This document shows positions 53,325 through 64,000 of a stretch of DNA of 64,000 nucleotides, piece by piece. The translations under genes were made by a program, and so were the position numbers. How positions within the stretch are numbered: position 1 is the stretch's first letter; the number at the start of each line of letters is the position of its first letter. The stretch is from Synanceia verrucosa. Its lineage: Eukaryota; Chordata; Actinopteri; Perciformes; Synanceiidae. The stretch covers positions 1-64,000 of the forward strand of contig JAQQSB010000862.1 in the NCBI GenBank assembly GCA_029721515.1. The letters run 5' to 3'. The notes beneath the pieces are model-generated. The model was not told where the DNA came from. It searched no databases and saw only the letters and a list, made by a program, of their open reading frames with translations.

Positions 53325-56300
53325 AAATTGGGGGAGAAGAAAAAACATAAAGTTGCAATTCAATTGTAAGGAATGTGTTATTGAATTGAAGAATTATTTG
53401 ATATTCTGTAAAACATGCAGGTACAAAAAGAGAAAGGGGGAAGGGACTTTAAATTTCTCGAGAGCTAACTGCTAAACGGGCAAAATAAAAACAAAGAGCA
53501 AAGGGGGAAAAAAAACTCAAAGAGGTCCAAGAAGAAAAAAAATCCCTTCCAGGCAATTTTTGAACGACAGCCCCCATCTGATGTCCCCGGGCACAGATGA
53601 CCAACCCCCTACAGCCCAGACCAGTGCTACACCCCAGGGACAAAAAATTATAGGTTTGGGCCAATCCTATAATAAGGTGTTATTGTTTTTATTTTCCAGC
53701 ACTCACCCAAAACCTATCAAAAGCACTCACTTGCTGCCCCCCATCACTGTCTTTCCTTTTTTTTTCACTCACCACTGACCACTTTTCTTACTCAGTCACT
53801 CATCACTCTCTGACTCACTCAGTCAGTCACACTTTGTTTTCTCAATCACTGTCTCACTCTCTTTCCAGGAGGACACGCCAAAACCCGGGGAGGAACCGAT
53901 CATTGGGGTGATGCAACAAAACCACCCTCGGGTCCAATGACAACACCTAAAAGAACAATGTCCAAAAAGGGAAAAAACTCAAACCCAACTAAAAACTGAA
54001 GATCACACGGGCGCCCCCGGAAAAAAAACAAGGAGTCACAATCTGAAAAAAAAATAAAACATCTTGAAGCAAAGAAGGGCCAAAGGAAGCTGGCAGAAAA
54101 AAGGAAGGTTACACAGAACAGACGCCACAACATGAAAACCCGGGCCGCAACACCTGCAAAAAACCCCCATTGCCAGTTGGGGAGGGGACCCAGCCACAAA
54201 AGAACAACATGGTGAGAGGGAAAATGAGGGTGAAAAAAACTTTAAACCATACGGGAAAAAAACCCCTGATGGTACTGAGGTTGAAGGCAAGCACACCACT
54301 TGAAAAACGGCCCACCCCAGAAAACGGGGTGAGCAAACAAAGAACGACCTGCCACGTTTCAAGGTTCCCCTTTTCAACATGCCCCACCATTTCCCAAGAG
54401 ATCAGGCGGCTGAAAGAGAGTTTGGGGAAGATGAAGGAGTTGTACATTTTGACAAAGGGTAAAAATTCAAACCGTGGTGGAGGGAAAAAAAGGGACACTC
54501 ACTTTGGTGGAGGTCACAAACAGGTTACTTTGCGCTGGTGTCCTGTATGTGAGTGGGGGAAAAAGGGAACCCTTTTGCCACGGTATCCAGCAGTCTGGGC
54601 ACGATGCTGTAGCGAGGGGGGCACACCTTGATCCATTTAGCATATAAAACCAGTCACCCCACAGAAAACATGTCCACCTGGTGTCTGAGGGGGCCAACTT
54701 CCCAAACCGAAACAAGGTTTGTCATGAGCAACAACTTTTAGACTGATATTGATTGGTCGGGAATTTTTTATAAATCCATCAGAAAACATGAGAAAGAAAA
54801 AAAATCCCCCCAATATTTACACTCACCACTGTCACTCATTTCTTCGGGACTCCCTCTCAACATTCAACCTTCTATTTTTTCCCCCCCGGGCCATCCTCAG
54901 GTCTCCTTCTATTTGGCACCACAGTCCCTCTTCATAAAGGGTTTCAAGTCTGTGACCTGGAATTTTACAGAGGTTTTACAGGAAAGGTGCTCCAGACGGG
55001 TTTTGGAGGAGCACTGAAAGATCTTGCCGACGGGGGCGGGAGCCATGGAACGGAATACCTGATGCTGAAGCCTTGCTGCACAACCTGTCAGGAGCAGAGC
55101 CCAGTGAAACTCTTCAAGGTGACTGAAGGGGACATTGAAACTTTTGGGGGTTAGTCCCCCCATCACTGAAGACAGTGCGGGCACCTGAAAGTACATCAGG
55201 AAAGGTATCATTTGGTAAACAACGGATTATGATGTTTCCCCATTATGTTCACTGAATAAATGTGCAACGTTACTCATATATTTTTCTGTTTTTTTTTTCA
55301 TCTTATTGCAACAGAACCAGGGAAGATCAGAGTGAGGGATTTCATGCTTGAAAGGTTTGTGTGTTTTGCAATGCCCCAAAAAGAATTTTATTCTCAAAGA
55401 AGAGAGGGGAAAATGGGACCCCTTTTTGGAGTTGGGCAATGGGTGTTTGCAAGTATGACGGATGCCTGTATCCTGGTATTGTAACACAGGTGGGAAAATG
55501 TAGCTGTTAAGTGACGCCAAGGTTTAAAGATTATTACTTTTAATGAGATGGTAATTTCTCTTCACACCATGCCCCCAACAGCCCCCCGCGGCAGAGTGTG
55601 ATGCTCCCCCCGTCGGGCATATCACATTTGCTGTATATGGAAATTTTTGGGAGGGGGCTTTGAAAACTTCAAATTTTTTTAAAAGGGAGTTTTTGGTTCA
55701 AGTCTGTCAATAAAAATTATGAATGTTTACATTATGTGGCTATTCGGGAACTATTAAAGAACATGCATAAAAAAAACAAAAGGTCTCCCTTTTCATACAT
55801 ATTCAGTAATCATCAATTGAAAATGGGGACGGTAATGAAGGGGATCAGTGACTCAATAAAACATTCCAAAATGTTTTAAAAAAAACATGTATTGATATTC
55901 TTTTTAATTGAGACAGATTGAGACCCTGTTTTGCTACTAATGAGAAAAACGAGAAAAATTAATTAAAATTGTTTTTGAAAAAGTTGGGACAATTTCGTGA
56001 GAATCACCCAGCTGGGATAGACTCCAGCCCCAAATACAGCTTACATGTTGATTTTATCAGATTAATACCCCAAAAAAATATATGATACAATAGGAACTGA
56101 GCAGGTTTTTTTAAAATTTGGGGGAAATTTTTTAGAACAGGGTTTGCAAAACCAACAGCCCAATTGGGAAATGTTTTTTGGGAAAAAAAAATTTTGGTTA
56201 ATGAGTGCTTTACTTTATGTTTTTGTGTACTTATTTGATGCCGAAACTAAATGGACCCCAGCTTTTTTAAAAAGTTTTCCCTTCGTTTTGGGTGAAATGA

Positions 56301-57600
56301 GGCATGTCTTCTGTTGGGACTTCATTTGGGGGCCCGCCCTGTTCTGTATTTTTTAATCTGTTTTGGGATCTGTATTCTAATCTGCTTTGATCTGTATTCT
56401 AATCTGCTTTGATCTGTTTTTTTTGGGATCTGTAGTTTTCCCTTATTATCATTTGCTTTTTTGGGTTACCAGGGCAAACCAAAAAGAACCAAGTATTGTC
56501 AAAATCAATAAGTGCATTATTCACACAATGTATCTTAATCAAATGATGATACACACACACACACACACACTTGGTCTAGGGGGGTCCAGTGACCAGCCCA
56601 AAAGCAACAAAACAGGGGTTTAACGGGTTTTGTTTTTACCCAGACATGCATTTAAATTTTGAACTCTCAGCGGTTAAACTGTAAAAAAAGTTTGAATCTC
56701 GCTTGCAGAGGGAATTTTCCAGAGGGGCCCCAAACAGACTGGGAAGAAAACCAAATTCACATGTTGGCAACACCCTTGAACAATTTTTTTTTTTTCAACT
56801 AAAATTTTTTTAAGTTTTATTGTTTGGTTGAGGAGATTTTGGGGAAAATGCCCCCTTCCCTGTTCAGGGATATTTTTCGGGGTCACAGTTGCAATAGTTT
56901 TATTTGAGAAAAGGGATGACCTATGAAGAAGGGGTATTTTTTTAAAGGGGACGGGAGAAAAGAATAAAAGGGTTGGGTCAAAAAAACAAAGAAAAAATTG
57001 TTCTGCTTTAAAGGCGACTTGTATATTGAGGAAGCATTTTTTTGTTTCATGATTCAGTTTATATTAATTGTTTCTTTTTTTATAGAAATTTAAAAAATTT
57101 GGGGAATCAGAGCCCCAAATTAGCTGGTAAGTGGGGGCCAAGGAGGTAAAAATGATGCTTGTCGTTTTACTGTACAACACTAAAAAAGCCCCCGGCAATG
57201 GTTCATAAAAGGATTTTTGGCTGGGAAAACTGGAACCAGTGAACCATTTTAAAAAATAAAAAATGAATAAATTATAAAAATTTTTGGCCGATCGACTAAT
57301 TGATTATTTCTGTCAATCCTTTGGCTCTGACGGGACATTTTTTTTGGATGCGGGATGAAAACAACTTTGACATTTACCCCAAACCCCAAACTTACTGTAT
57401 ATCTTATCTTAAATCTAATCCGTCCCTGGCTAACAGCACCCCTTGAGCGGCAGGGGCCCAAAGGCTGAAAAGAATCCCAGCCCGGGATAAATGAGGGGGG
57501 AGCAGCTTTTCCCAAATTTCCCAGTGTCTCAGTAGACATGGATGTATTTTTGCTCAGAGTTTGGAGTTTTCCCCAGGGGGGGCCCCCACATGTTTGGCCC
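53041..57600 (+). pseudogene. second copy of the transposase unit (direct), corrupted
   Basis: Colinear with 15,552-20,110: basic exon (53,4xx), coiled-coil exon, HFGGGHKQVTL (54,49x-54,53x), the FKSVTWNF exon (54,94x), the last exon (from 55,31x), segment copy D (56,032-57,208) and the minus-strand ORF end (57,40x). Here the first-exon donor reads AGGTTTGG, supporting GT as ancestral. The cysteine cluster is deleted. A TG/GA microsatellite block (53,222-53,345) is extra. Many differences are runs of one base, so coding status cannot be judged. Confidence 0.75.
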
Positions 57601-57780
57601 CTCTAAAAAAGCTTGGAGGCGTTTTTGGTTTCTTTATGCACGTTTACCTGCTGTTCTTCTCCATGTTTTTTTTTCTGCAAGAGAAAACAGAAGACTTTAA
57701 AAAACAATAAACAGAAAATGGGGAATTTAAGAGAACTTTTGATGAGGCAGACGGGGGTTAAATATCTGTGTACACTTGTA

Positions 57781-59830
57781 TGTGTTTGGATTTTTTCAAA
57801 TTTGGGGAGTTCCTGGGGGGCTATGCCCTTTTTTTACAGCAGTAAATTTTAAACTGTCCCCCAAAAGCGGGTTGAAGCACAGTGTCTAAAGGGAAAAACG
57901 GGATGGTTAGTTATCTCTAAGTTGACTAGGTAACCAAGGCCGAGGATTTCCCGCCAGCTTGGTTTTCCCTTGATAAGGCCAATGGCGGCCCCCCAAAGAA
58001 AACCCAGGCCCACTGTTGTTCGGGAGTTTAGAATGAGCATGCCCTGACTGAAACCTTTACCAAGGAAGGAAGGTAAATTTTTAAACAAACTGGGTGTTGG
58101 GTTTATGCTGAGCACCATGGGAAAAAGGGAAAGGAATATGTGGGGATTTGGGCAGCTGAAGTTGTCCAGAAAAGTTCTTTATTCCTCCTGATATACGAAA
58201 TTTTAATAAATGTTATTTCTTTAATCACCCCCCGAGGCTCCGGGGTGCACCCAAATTTTTTTCATCATTGACTATTCAATATTTTCCCCCAAAAGTTATT
58301 ACAAACAGGATTTCAAAGAACAAACTGGTAAGTGCAATTTTATGCCTTACCATGTCTGCTTTTTGACGAAATCAAAAGAAATGTTTTGGAAAATTTTTAA
58401 AAAAGTCAATAGAGTGATTTTTTATTGATAAAAAATTTGGTAAGGAAAAAAAGCAGAGGGTCAAGGGTGTAGTTTTTTGGGGTTTTAAATGTGGTGTTTT
58501 TCTTTCTATTGTGTTGCATATTGATGCTGTGGGGGGGGATTGTTTAGGCCGGTTTGACGACACAGGCAGACCTACGGAGGCTTGAACCAGAGGGAAGGCT
58601 GCTTGGGACCCCCGAAGGCCCCCCTTTATGTAGGATGTTGTTTTTGGGGGTTAAGACTGCTATTGAGGAAGCAGTGCTGATGAGTTCGGGCCAGTGGGTG
58701 TGCATTAAGATTTTTTTGGAGTTATAGCAGTCCCTGCAGAGTTCCCGTCAGGGGTTGGAAAGACTGTTATGAGTTGCATAACAGTGCGGGACAAGGCGTC
58801 AGGGGGTGTGTATTAAGACTGTTATGATTTAATACAGTGCTGACAGAGTTGCTGTAAAAGGGGTGTGTATTAAGACTGTTATGAGTTAATAAAAGTGGGG
58901 ACAGATTTTGCTGTCAGTTGTTTTCCCTGACCACTGTTGCGGGAAATTTTAATTGAGCCCTTTTTGGGGGAAGTAACATACAATTGAAGATTTTTAGTTG
59001 TTTGTCAGTTTGTTTTTGTGTAAATTAACACAATGGGTAAATGAATCCCCAAAAGCTCTGAGTCGGGTGATCTAAAGCTAATGAAATTTTTAAATTTCCC
59101 CAAATGGGGCAAAGGGGAGAGGTTAATCTTTATTGAAGTCATGTGGTAATACAGTTTTTTGCACAAAACCCCTGCATCTGAGCAAAAAATTATACAGGAT
59201 ATGAGACCTGTTGGGGTCCAGGTAGATAGTAAAAGTGGGTGGAGGGCCTGGTAAACGGGGTCACTTCACTGTAAGAAATGATTCTGTGCTCATGGGGATT
59301 TAAAATTAAGGGCTTAGATAAAATACATTCAATAGGGGATTGTGTTTTGTTTTTGAGAAAACCCAATTAAATTTCAAATAAATGAACCCATTGTAGTTAA
59401 AAATAAAAGAAATAAACAAAAAGGATTATATTTAAAAAATCCCAAATAGAGAGAAAATTGAGTTGATTGAAATTAATATAAACAGGCAGTTTTTAATTGA
59501 AGGGGTTTTTTTTTAAAATTATGCCCCGAAATTCCCATCATCCCCCCTTCTATATTACAGTATTTTTTTAACTTTGTTAAACTAGCGGGATTGACCTTTG
59601 AAAATGCAGATATTACTTTGTTTTTTAATGCGCTCTTTTTTGGGAACATGGCAGTTTATGGAGTTCATTGTAAATTTTTTTCTTTACAGTTCCACCAGGG
59701 GGTGAGGTGGCTGAATTTCTGATCCAGGGACTGCAGGATCATGGCCTGGGCCCCCGCCACGCCAGGCGGGTGCTGTTAGCCAGGGACAGATCACATTTAA
59801 GGTAAGATATACAAAAAGTTTTGGGTTGGG
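57781..59830 (+). mobile_element. retrovirus-like LTR element, copy 2 (inverted relative to copy 1)
   Basis: LTR about 57,781-58,292, followed by a corrupted primer-site region (ACAAACAGGATTTC), the leader donor (CTGGTAAGTGC), the ORF opposite 12,367-12,582, the minisatellite (58,690-58,930), ATGGGTAAATGAAT at 59,034 and the shared exon piece with donor (59,693-59,800). Same order and extent as 13,362-10,914. Beyond TTTAAGGTAAGATATAC it follows the 19.9-kb copy for another 80 bp. Confidence 0.65.
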
Positions 59831-59879
59831 ATAGATATCATAAAAGCCTTTTCTCAATATTTCCGAATACCTCTGCAAT

Positions 59880-62800
59880 TGGGAGTAATCAATTTTTCAT
59901 AGTAGCCTTTTCTGAATAAAAACAGTCAAGTTAATGCTCAAGATAAACATGCCAGTATTCTTAACCCACTGACAAAAAAGCAGAATTGCCCAAATAAATT
60001 TTTGTAAATGAAGCCGGGACTTACAGGTCAGCAAAATTTTAAATTTCAAAGACTTAAGGGCGCCTTTGTGCTTATACATTTGGGCCTAGTCCAAAAGCTT
60101 CTTTCTTGTCCTCTGCACTGCAACCAGCAGGGTGCATGTGATGTTTCTTACACGGATGTGTCACCAAATTTTCCATTTGAGGTGATCTGAGAGGGGGTTT
60201 TAAAATATGGATTAAAAATATTCGTTGCTATTGTCAAGCAAAAATGTAATTCCCTATGTCTTAAAAACAAAAGTGTTCTTAACCCACTGACAAAATTCAG
60301 AATTTTCAAATAAGTCTTTCAAATGAAGTTGGGGCTTGAGGCCACCAATACTCCCCCAACAAGTAGCACTACTGTATTCAGAACTTAAGTCAGTGCCGTG
60401 TTTGGGAATGTTAGCCAAATTTATGCCTGAAGAAGGGGGAAAAAGGGGAAAAAGTTTTTGGGATTTGTCCAGCATTATTTCTGTTGGGAAAAAGTCACAA
60501 ACCAAGACAACCCCAAAGAGAAGCACTTATGAACACAATGTCCATATGTCTTTGTTTGAGGGTGATCTGAGAGGGATTCTTTTTAAAAAATGGTCAACGG
60601 TATTTTTTAGTTCTTTTTCAAGCAAAACCCGTTCTAACAAGTAGCACTTTCTGACTGCAACAGTCAAGTCAATGCTAAAGTTAGAGACACCGGGTGTGCT
60701 CATCTTAAATTCTCAATGCAGCCATGTTCACTAAATTTTTTGTTTAAGTTTTAAAGTTTTACTATTCAAAGAAACAGTGGCTTTCTGGGAAAACCTTTTA
60801 AAAATTTGCATGCCTTTAGCAGTTGTTGGGGTGGCCACTTTAAATTGAATGACTTTTTTCAGTCCAACCAAATTTCATTGTGGCATGTAGTTGGGGCTCC
60901 ATCAGTAAGCCTTTCAAGCCATACAAAATGTAATGATAGAAAGTGATTGTCTCGGGATTTTTTCTAGGTAGTTTTCTGTTGAAGAACTCACAACCAAGAC
61001 AACCCCAAAGAGAAGCAATTTTTGAACACAAGAACTTTTGCCCCCATTTGAGGTGATCTGGGGAGGGATTCTGTAAAAAATCATTAAGATATTCAGTTGC
61101 TATTGTCAAAAACTGCCCCAACAAGTAGCACTTACTTAAAACAACAGTCAAGTTTTAATGCCGTTAATAATTCATATGACTTTCAAAAAGCCAGTTTTTT
61201 AACCAACTGGGCAAAATGCAGAATTGCTGAAATAAGTCTTTTTAATGAAGGTTGGGTTTGAGGGTTAAACCCAAAAAAACCCAACAAATAGCAATTTTCT
61301 GGCCCCTTAGAACCAAGTCAGTGCCAGTATTTAGGTAACGTTGATGCCAAACCCTGCCTGAGCTAGGGGGTAAAAAGGGAAACCCGTTGCTTTGCATTTG
61401 TCAAGCAATATGCCTGTTGAAGAAGTCATAACCAAGACAACCCCAAAGAGAAGCACCAGGAACACAATGTCCATTTTAGTGTCTTTTTTTTAGGTGATCT
61501 GAGGGGGGATTTTTGTAAAATATGGCCTCAATGGGGTTTTAAATGCTTTTTCTCAACAAAACTGCCCCAAAAATAGCACTTACTGTATGAAAGTCAAGTC
61601 AATGCAAAAAATTAGAGTAATTCATAATGACTTTTAAAAAAAACAGTGTTCTTAACCCATTTTACAAAATTCAGAATTTTCAAAAAAGTCTTTTTAAATG
61701 AAGCTGGGGGCCCCAGGGGGGCCCCAAACACTTCCCCAAAAAGTAGATTCCCATTTTCCCGAACTCAAGTCAAAGGGAGTGTTTAGGTAATGTTGATTAA
61801 ACCCTGCCGGTTAGTGGTGAAAAATTAGGGGGAAAATTTTTTCCCTTTGTCCAGCATTATTTTGCTGAAGAAGTCACAACCAAGAAATCCCAAAGAGAAG
61901 GACTTAGGAACACAATGTCCATTTAAAATGTCTTTTGAGGGATCCAAAGGGTTCTGAAAATATTCAACGGTATTTAGTTGGGTTTTGGTCAAAAACTGTC
62001 CCAACAAGTAGCACTTACTGACTGGGGAACAGTCAAGTCAATGCTAAAGCTAGAGAACCTATGATTTACAAAAATAAAAGTAAATTTTAAACCCCCAAAA
62101 AAATTCAGAATTTTCAAATAAGTCTTTCTAAATAAACTGGGGTTTAGAGGTTACCAAAAATACCCCAACAAGTAGACTTTCTGATTCAGAACTAGTCAGT
62201 GCCAGTGTTTAGGGAATGTTTATCCCAAAATTTAAGGCCCGTATTTGTGGTGGAAAATTACAGAAACCTGTTTTCTTTTCATTTGTCCAGCAAAAAGTCC
62301 GTTTAAGAACCCCAACCAAGACAACCCCAAAGAGAAGAATTTTGGAAAAACAACCCCATCATTGTCTTTTTTTTGAGGAGATCTGAGAGGGATTCATGTA
62401 AAATATGGCCTCAACTATTCAGTTGCTTTGCCAACAAAACTGCCCCAACAAGGGGGCACTTACTGACTGCAACAGTCAAGTTTAAAGCTCATGTTAATAA
62501 TTCATATGACTTTCAAAAAAACAGTATTCTTAACCCACTGACAAAATTTCAGAATTGCTAAAATAAGTCTTTTTAAAGAAGTTTGGGGCCCCAGAGGCCC
62601 GCAAATCTTCCCCCCAAGCAGAATTCCCACTGCACCCGAACTCAAGTCAGTGCCAGTGTTTGGGTTTAAAGTTGATGCCAAATTTTATGCATGTAGCTAG
62701 TGGGGTGGGGGAAAATTTGGGGAAAAAGTTGTTTTTTCATTTGTCCACATTTTTCCGTTTAAGAAGTCACAACCAAGACAACCCCCAAAAAGAAGCAGTT

Positions 62801-64000
62801 AAGGGAAAACAATGTCCATCAGGGTTTAGGAGAGGGGTTCTTTTAAAATATGGCTCAACGGGAATCAGTTGTTTTTTTCAACAAAACTGCCCCAACAAGT
62901 GGCACTTTTCTTTAATACAACAGTCAAGTCAATGCCGTTTGAGTAATTCATATGACTTTTCAAAAAATGTCAGTATTCTTAACCCACTGACAAAATGCAG
63001 AATTGCTCCAAAAGTCTTTTTTAAAGAAGTTGGGGCCTCAGAGGTCAGCAATCAAACCCCAAAAAATAGCACTTACTGCATTCAGAACTCAAGTCATGCC
63101 AGTGTTTAGGTAATTTAAAGCCAAAAATTTATGAAGGCTAGTGGTGGAAAATTAGGGAAAAAAGTTGTTTTTTCATTTGTCCAGCATTATTTTGTTTAAG
63201 AAGTCACAACCAAGAAACCCCAAAAAGGGCGGGAGAACACAATGTCCATCAGGGTCAGGAGGAGGATTCTGTAAAAAATGGCCTCAACGGGGAATCATTG
63301 CTTTTGGTTCCCAAAAAACTGCCCCAACAAGTAGCACTTAATGAAACAAAAAAAAGTCAATGCTCAAGTTAGGGGTAATTCATATGACTTACAAAAATGT
63401 CAGTATTCTTAACCCACTGACAAAGTGCAGATTTGCTCAATTAAGTCCCTTTTTAAAGAAGCTGGGGCTTTAGAGGTCACCAACACCACCCCCCCTCAAG
63501 TAGCACTTTTCTGCATTCAGAACTCAAGTCAGTGCCTGTGTTTCGGAATGTTGATGCCAAATTCAAGCCTTTTGCTAGTGGTGTGAAAATTTTGGAAACC
63601 TGTTGTCTCTTTTTCATTTTTGTCAAGCAATATGCCTTTTTGAAGAAGTCACAAAACCGAAACCCCCCCAAAGAGAAGCACCCCCGGAACACAATGTCCC
63701 AGTGTTTTTTGTTTGGGGACGATCTGAGGGATCCTTTAAAAAATGGCCTTTAACGGTATTTTGTTTCTTTTGTCAAAAACTGCCCCAACAACTAGCACTT
63801 TTTTACTGGGAACATCGTCAATGCTAAAGTTTTAGTAATTCAAAGATTTTTCAAAACATGACAGTGTTCTTAACCCATTGGGCAAAATTCAGAATTTCTC
63901 AAATAAGTCTTTCTAAATGAAGCTGGGGCTTTAGAGGCCACCAATAAATCCCCAACAAGTAGCACTTACTGCATTCAGAACTCAAGTCGTGAGTGTTTTG
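59880..64000. repeat. satellite array continued
   Basis: Same monomers as 45,668-50,920, spacing about 440 bp (60,977; 61,415; 61,863; 62,761; 63,195; 63,640). Markers C (60,090) and B (60,905) are 815 bp apart, against 819 bp at 45,671/46,490, so the same higher-order register is kept. The array runs off the window end. Base quality appears poor throughout. Confidence 0.85.

Overview
This window looks like nuclear DNA of a bony fish, probably a percomorph teleost. The grounds are spliced genes with GT-AG introns, tRNA-derived SINEs carrying the fish V-SINE core, many tRNA-like dispersed repeats, non-LTR retrotransposon tails, a TAA-flanked Harbinger-type MITE, large CA/GT/TA arrays and several minisatellites. 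There is no prokaryotic gene organisation. The species assignment is inference from repeat types only. The window is repeat-dominated; no clearly intact protein-coding gene was found, but several recognisable broken ones were.

Layout. 0-7 kb: an island of tRNA genes and tRNA relics (Asn, Ser-GCT, Val-TAC, Trp-CCA, Ala-TGC, Gly-TCC, Ser-AGA), including a tandem Ser/Gly unit of about 0.6 kb. 7-10.7 kb: repeat debris, a hAT/BED-finger fragment and a long TA array. 10.8-13.4 kb: a tRNA-Ala body with a Thr-type anticodon, then a minus-strand retrovirus-like LTR element (520-bp TGT...ACA LTR, tRNA-Ser primer-binding site, leader with a two-hairpin 57-58-bp minisatellite, short Met-Gly-Asn ORF). 13.4-21.5 kb: a spliced transposase-like gene with a C-terminal cysteine cluster, flanked by long direct repeats, plus a minus-strand ORF that shares its last exon with the LTR element. 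21.5-22.8 kb: a broken CIDE-N/PB1-like gene on the minus strand. 24-29.5 kb: dispersed repeats, a 15-bp and a GT-rich minisatellite, and a LINE RT fragment.

29.6-35.6 kb: a 12-exon USP37-like deubiquitinase gene on the minus strand. It keeps its Cys and His boxes but has damaged splice sites, a C-terminal frameshift and an internal exon duplication around an L1-like insertion. Its first intron holds a 46-bp minisatellite, a fold-back MITE and a V-SINE. 37.0-39.6 kb: a broken gene with OB-fold-like segments on the minus strand and an inverted partial paralogue. 42.2-43.0 kb: the MITE. 45.7-64 kb: a satellite with monomers of about 435 bp and a higher-order pattern, interrupted at 51-59.8 kb by second copies of the transposase unit (direct) and of the LTR element (inverted).

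From about 46.8 kb to the end the bases look unreliable. Homologous copies differ by replacement with short homopolymer runs in every repeat family alike, so reading frames and divergence there should not be trusted. The items most worth following up are the two-hairpin covarying minisatellite, the spliced transposase with its out-of-frame coiled coil, the exon shared between the LTR element and another gene, the OB-fold gene, and the anticodon-shifted Ala tRNA.
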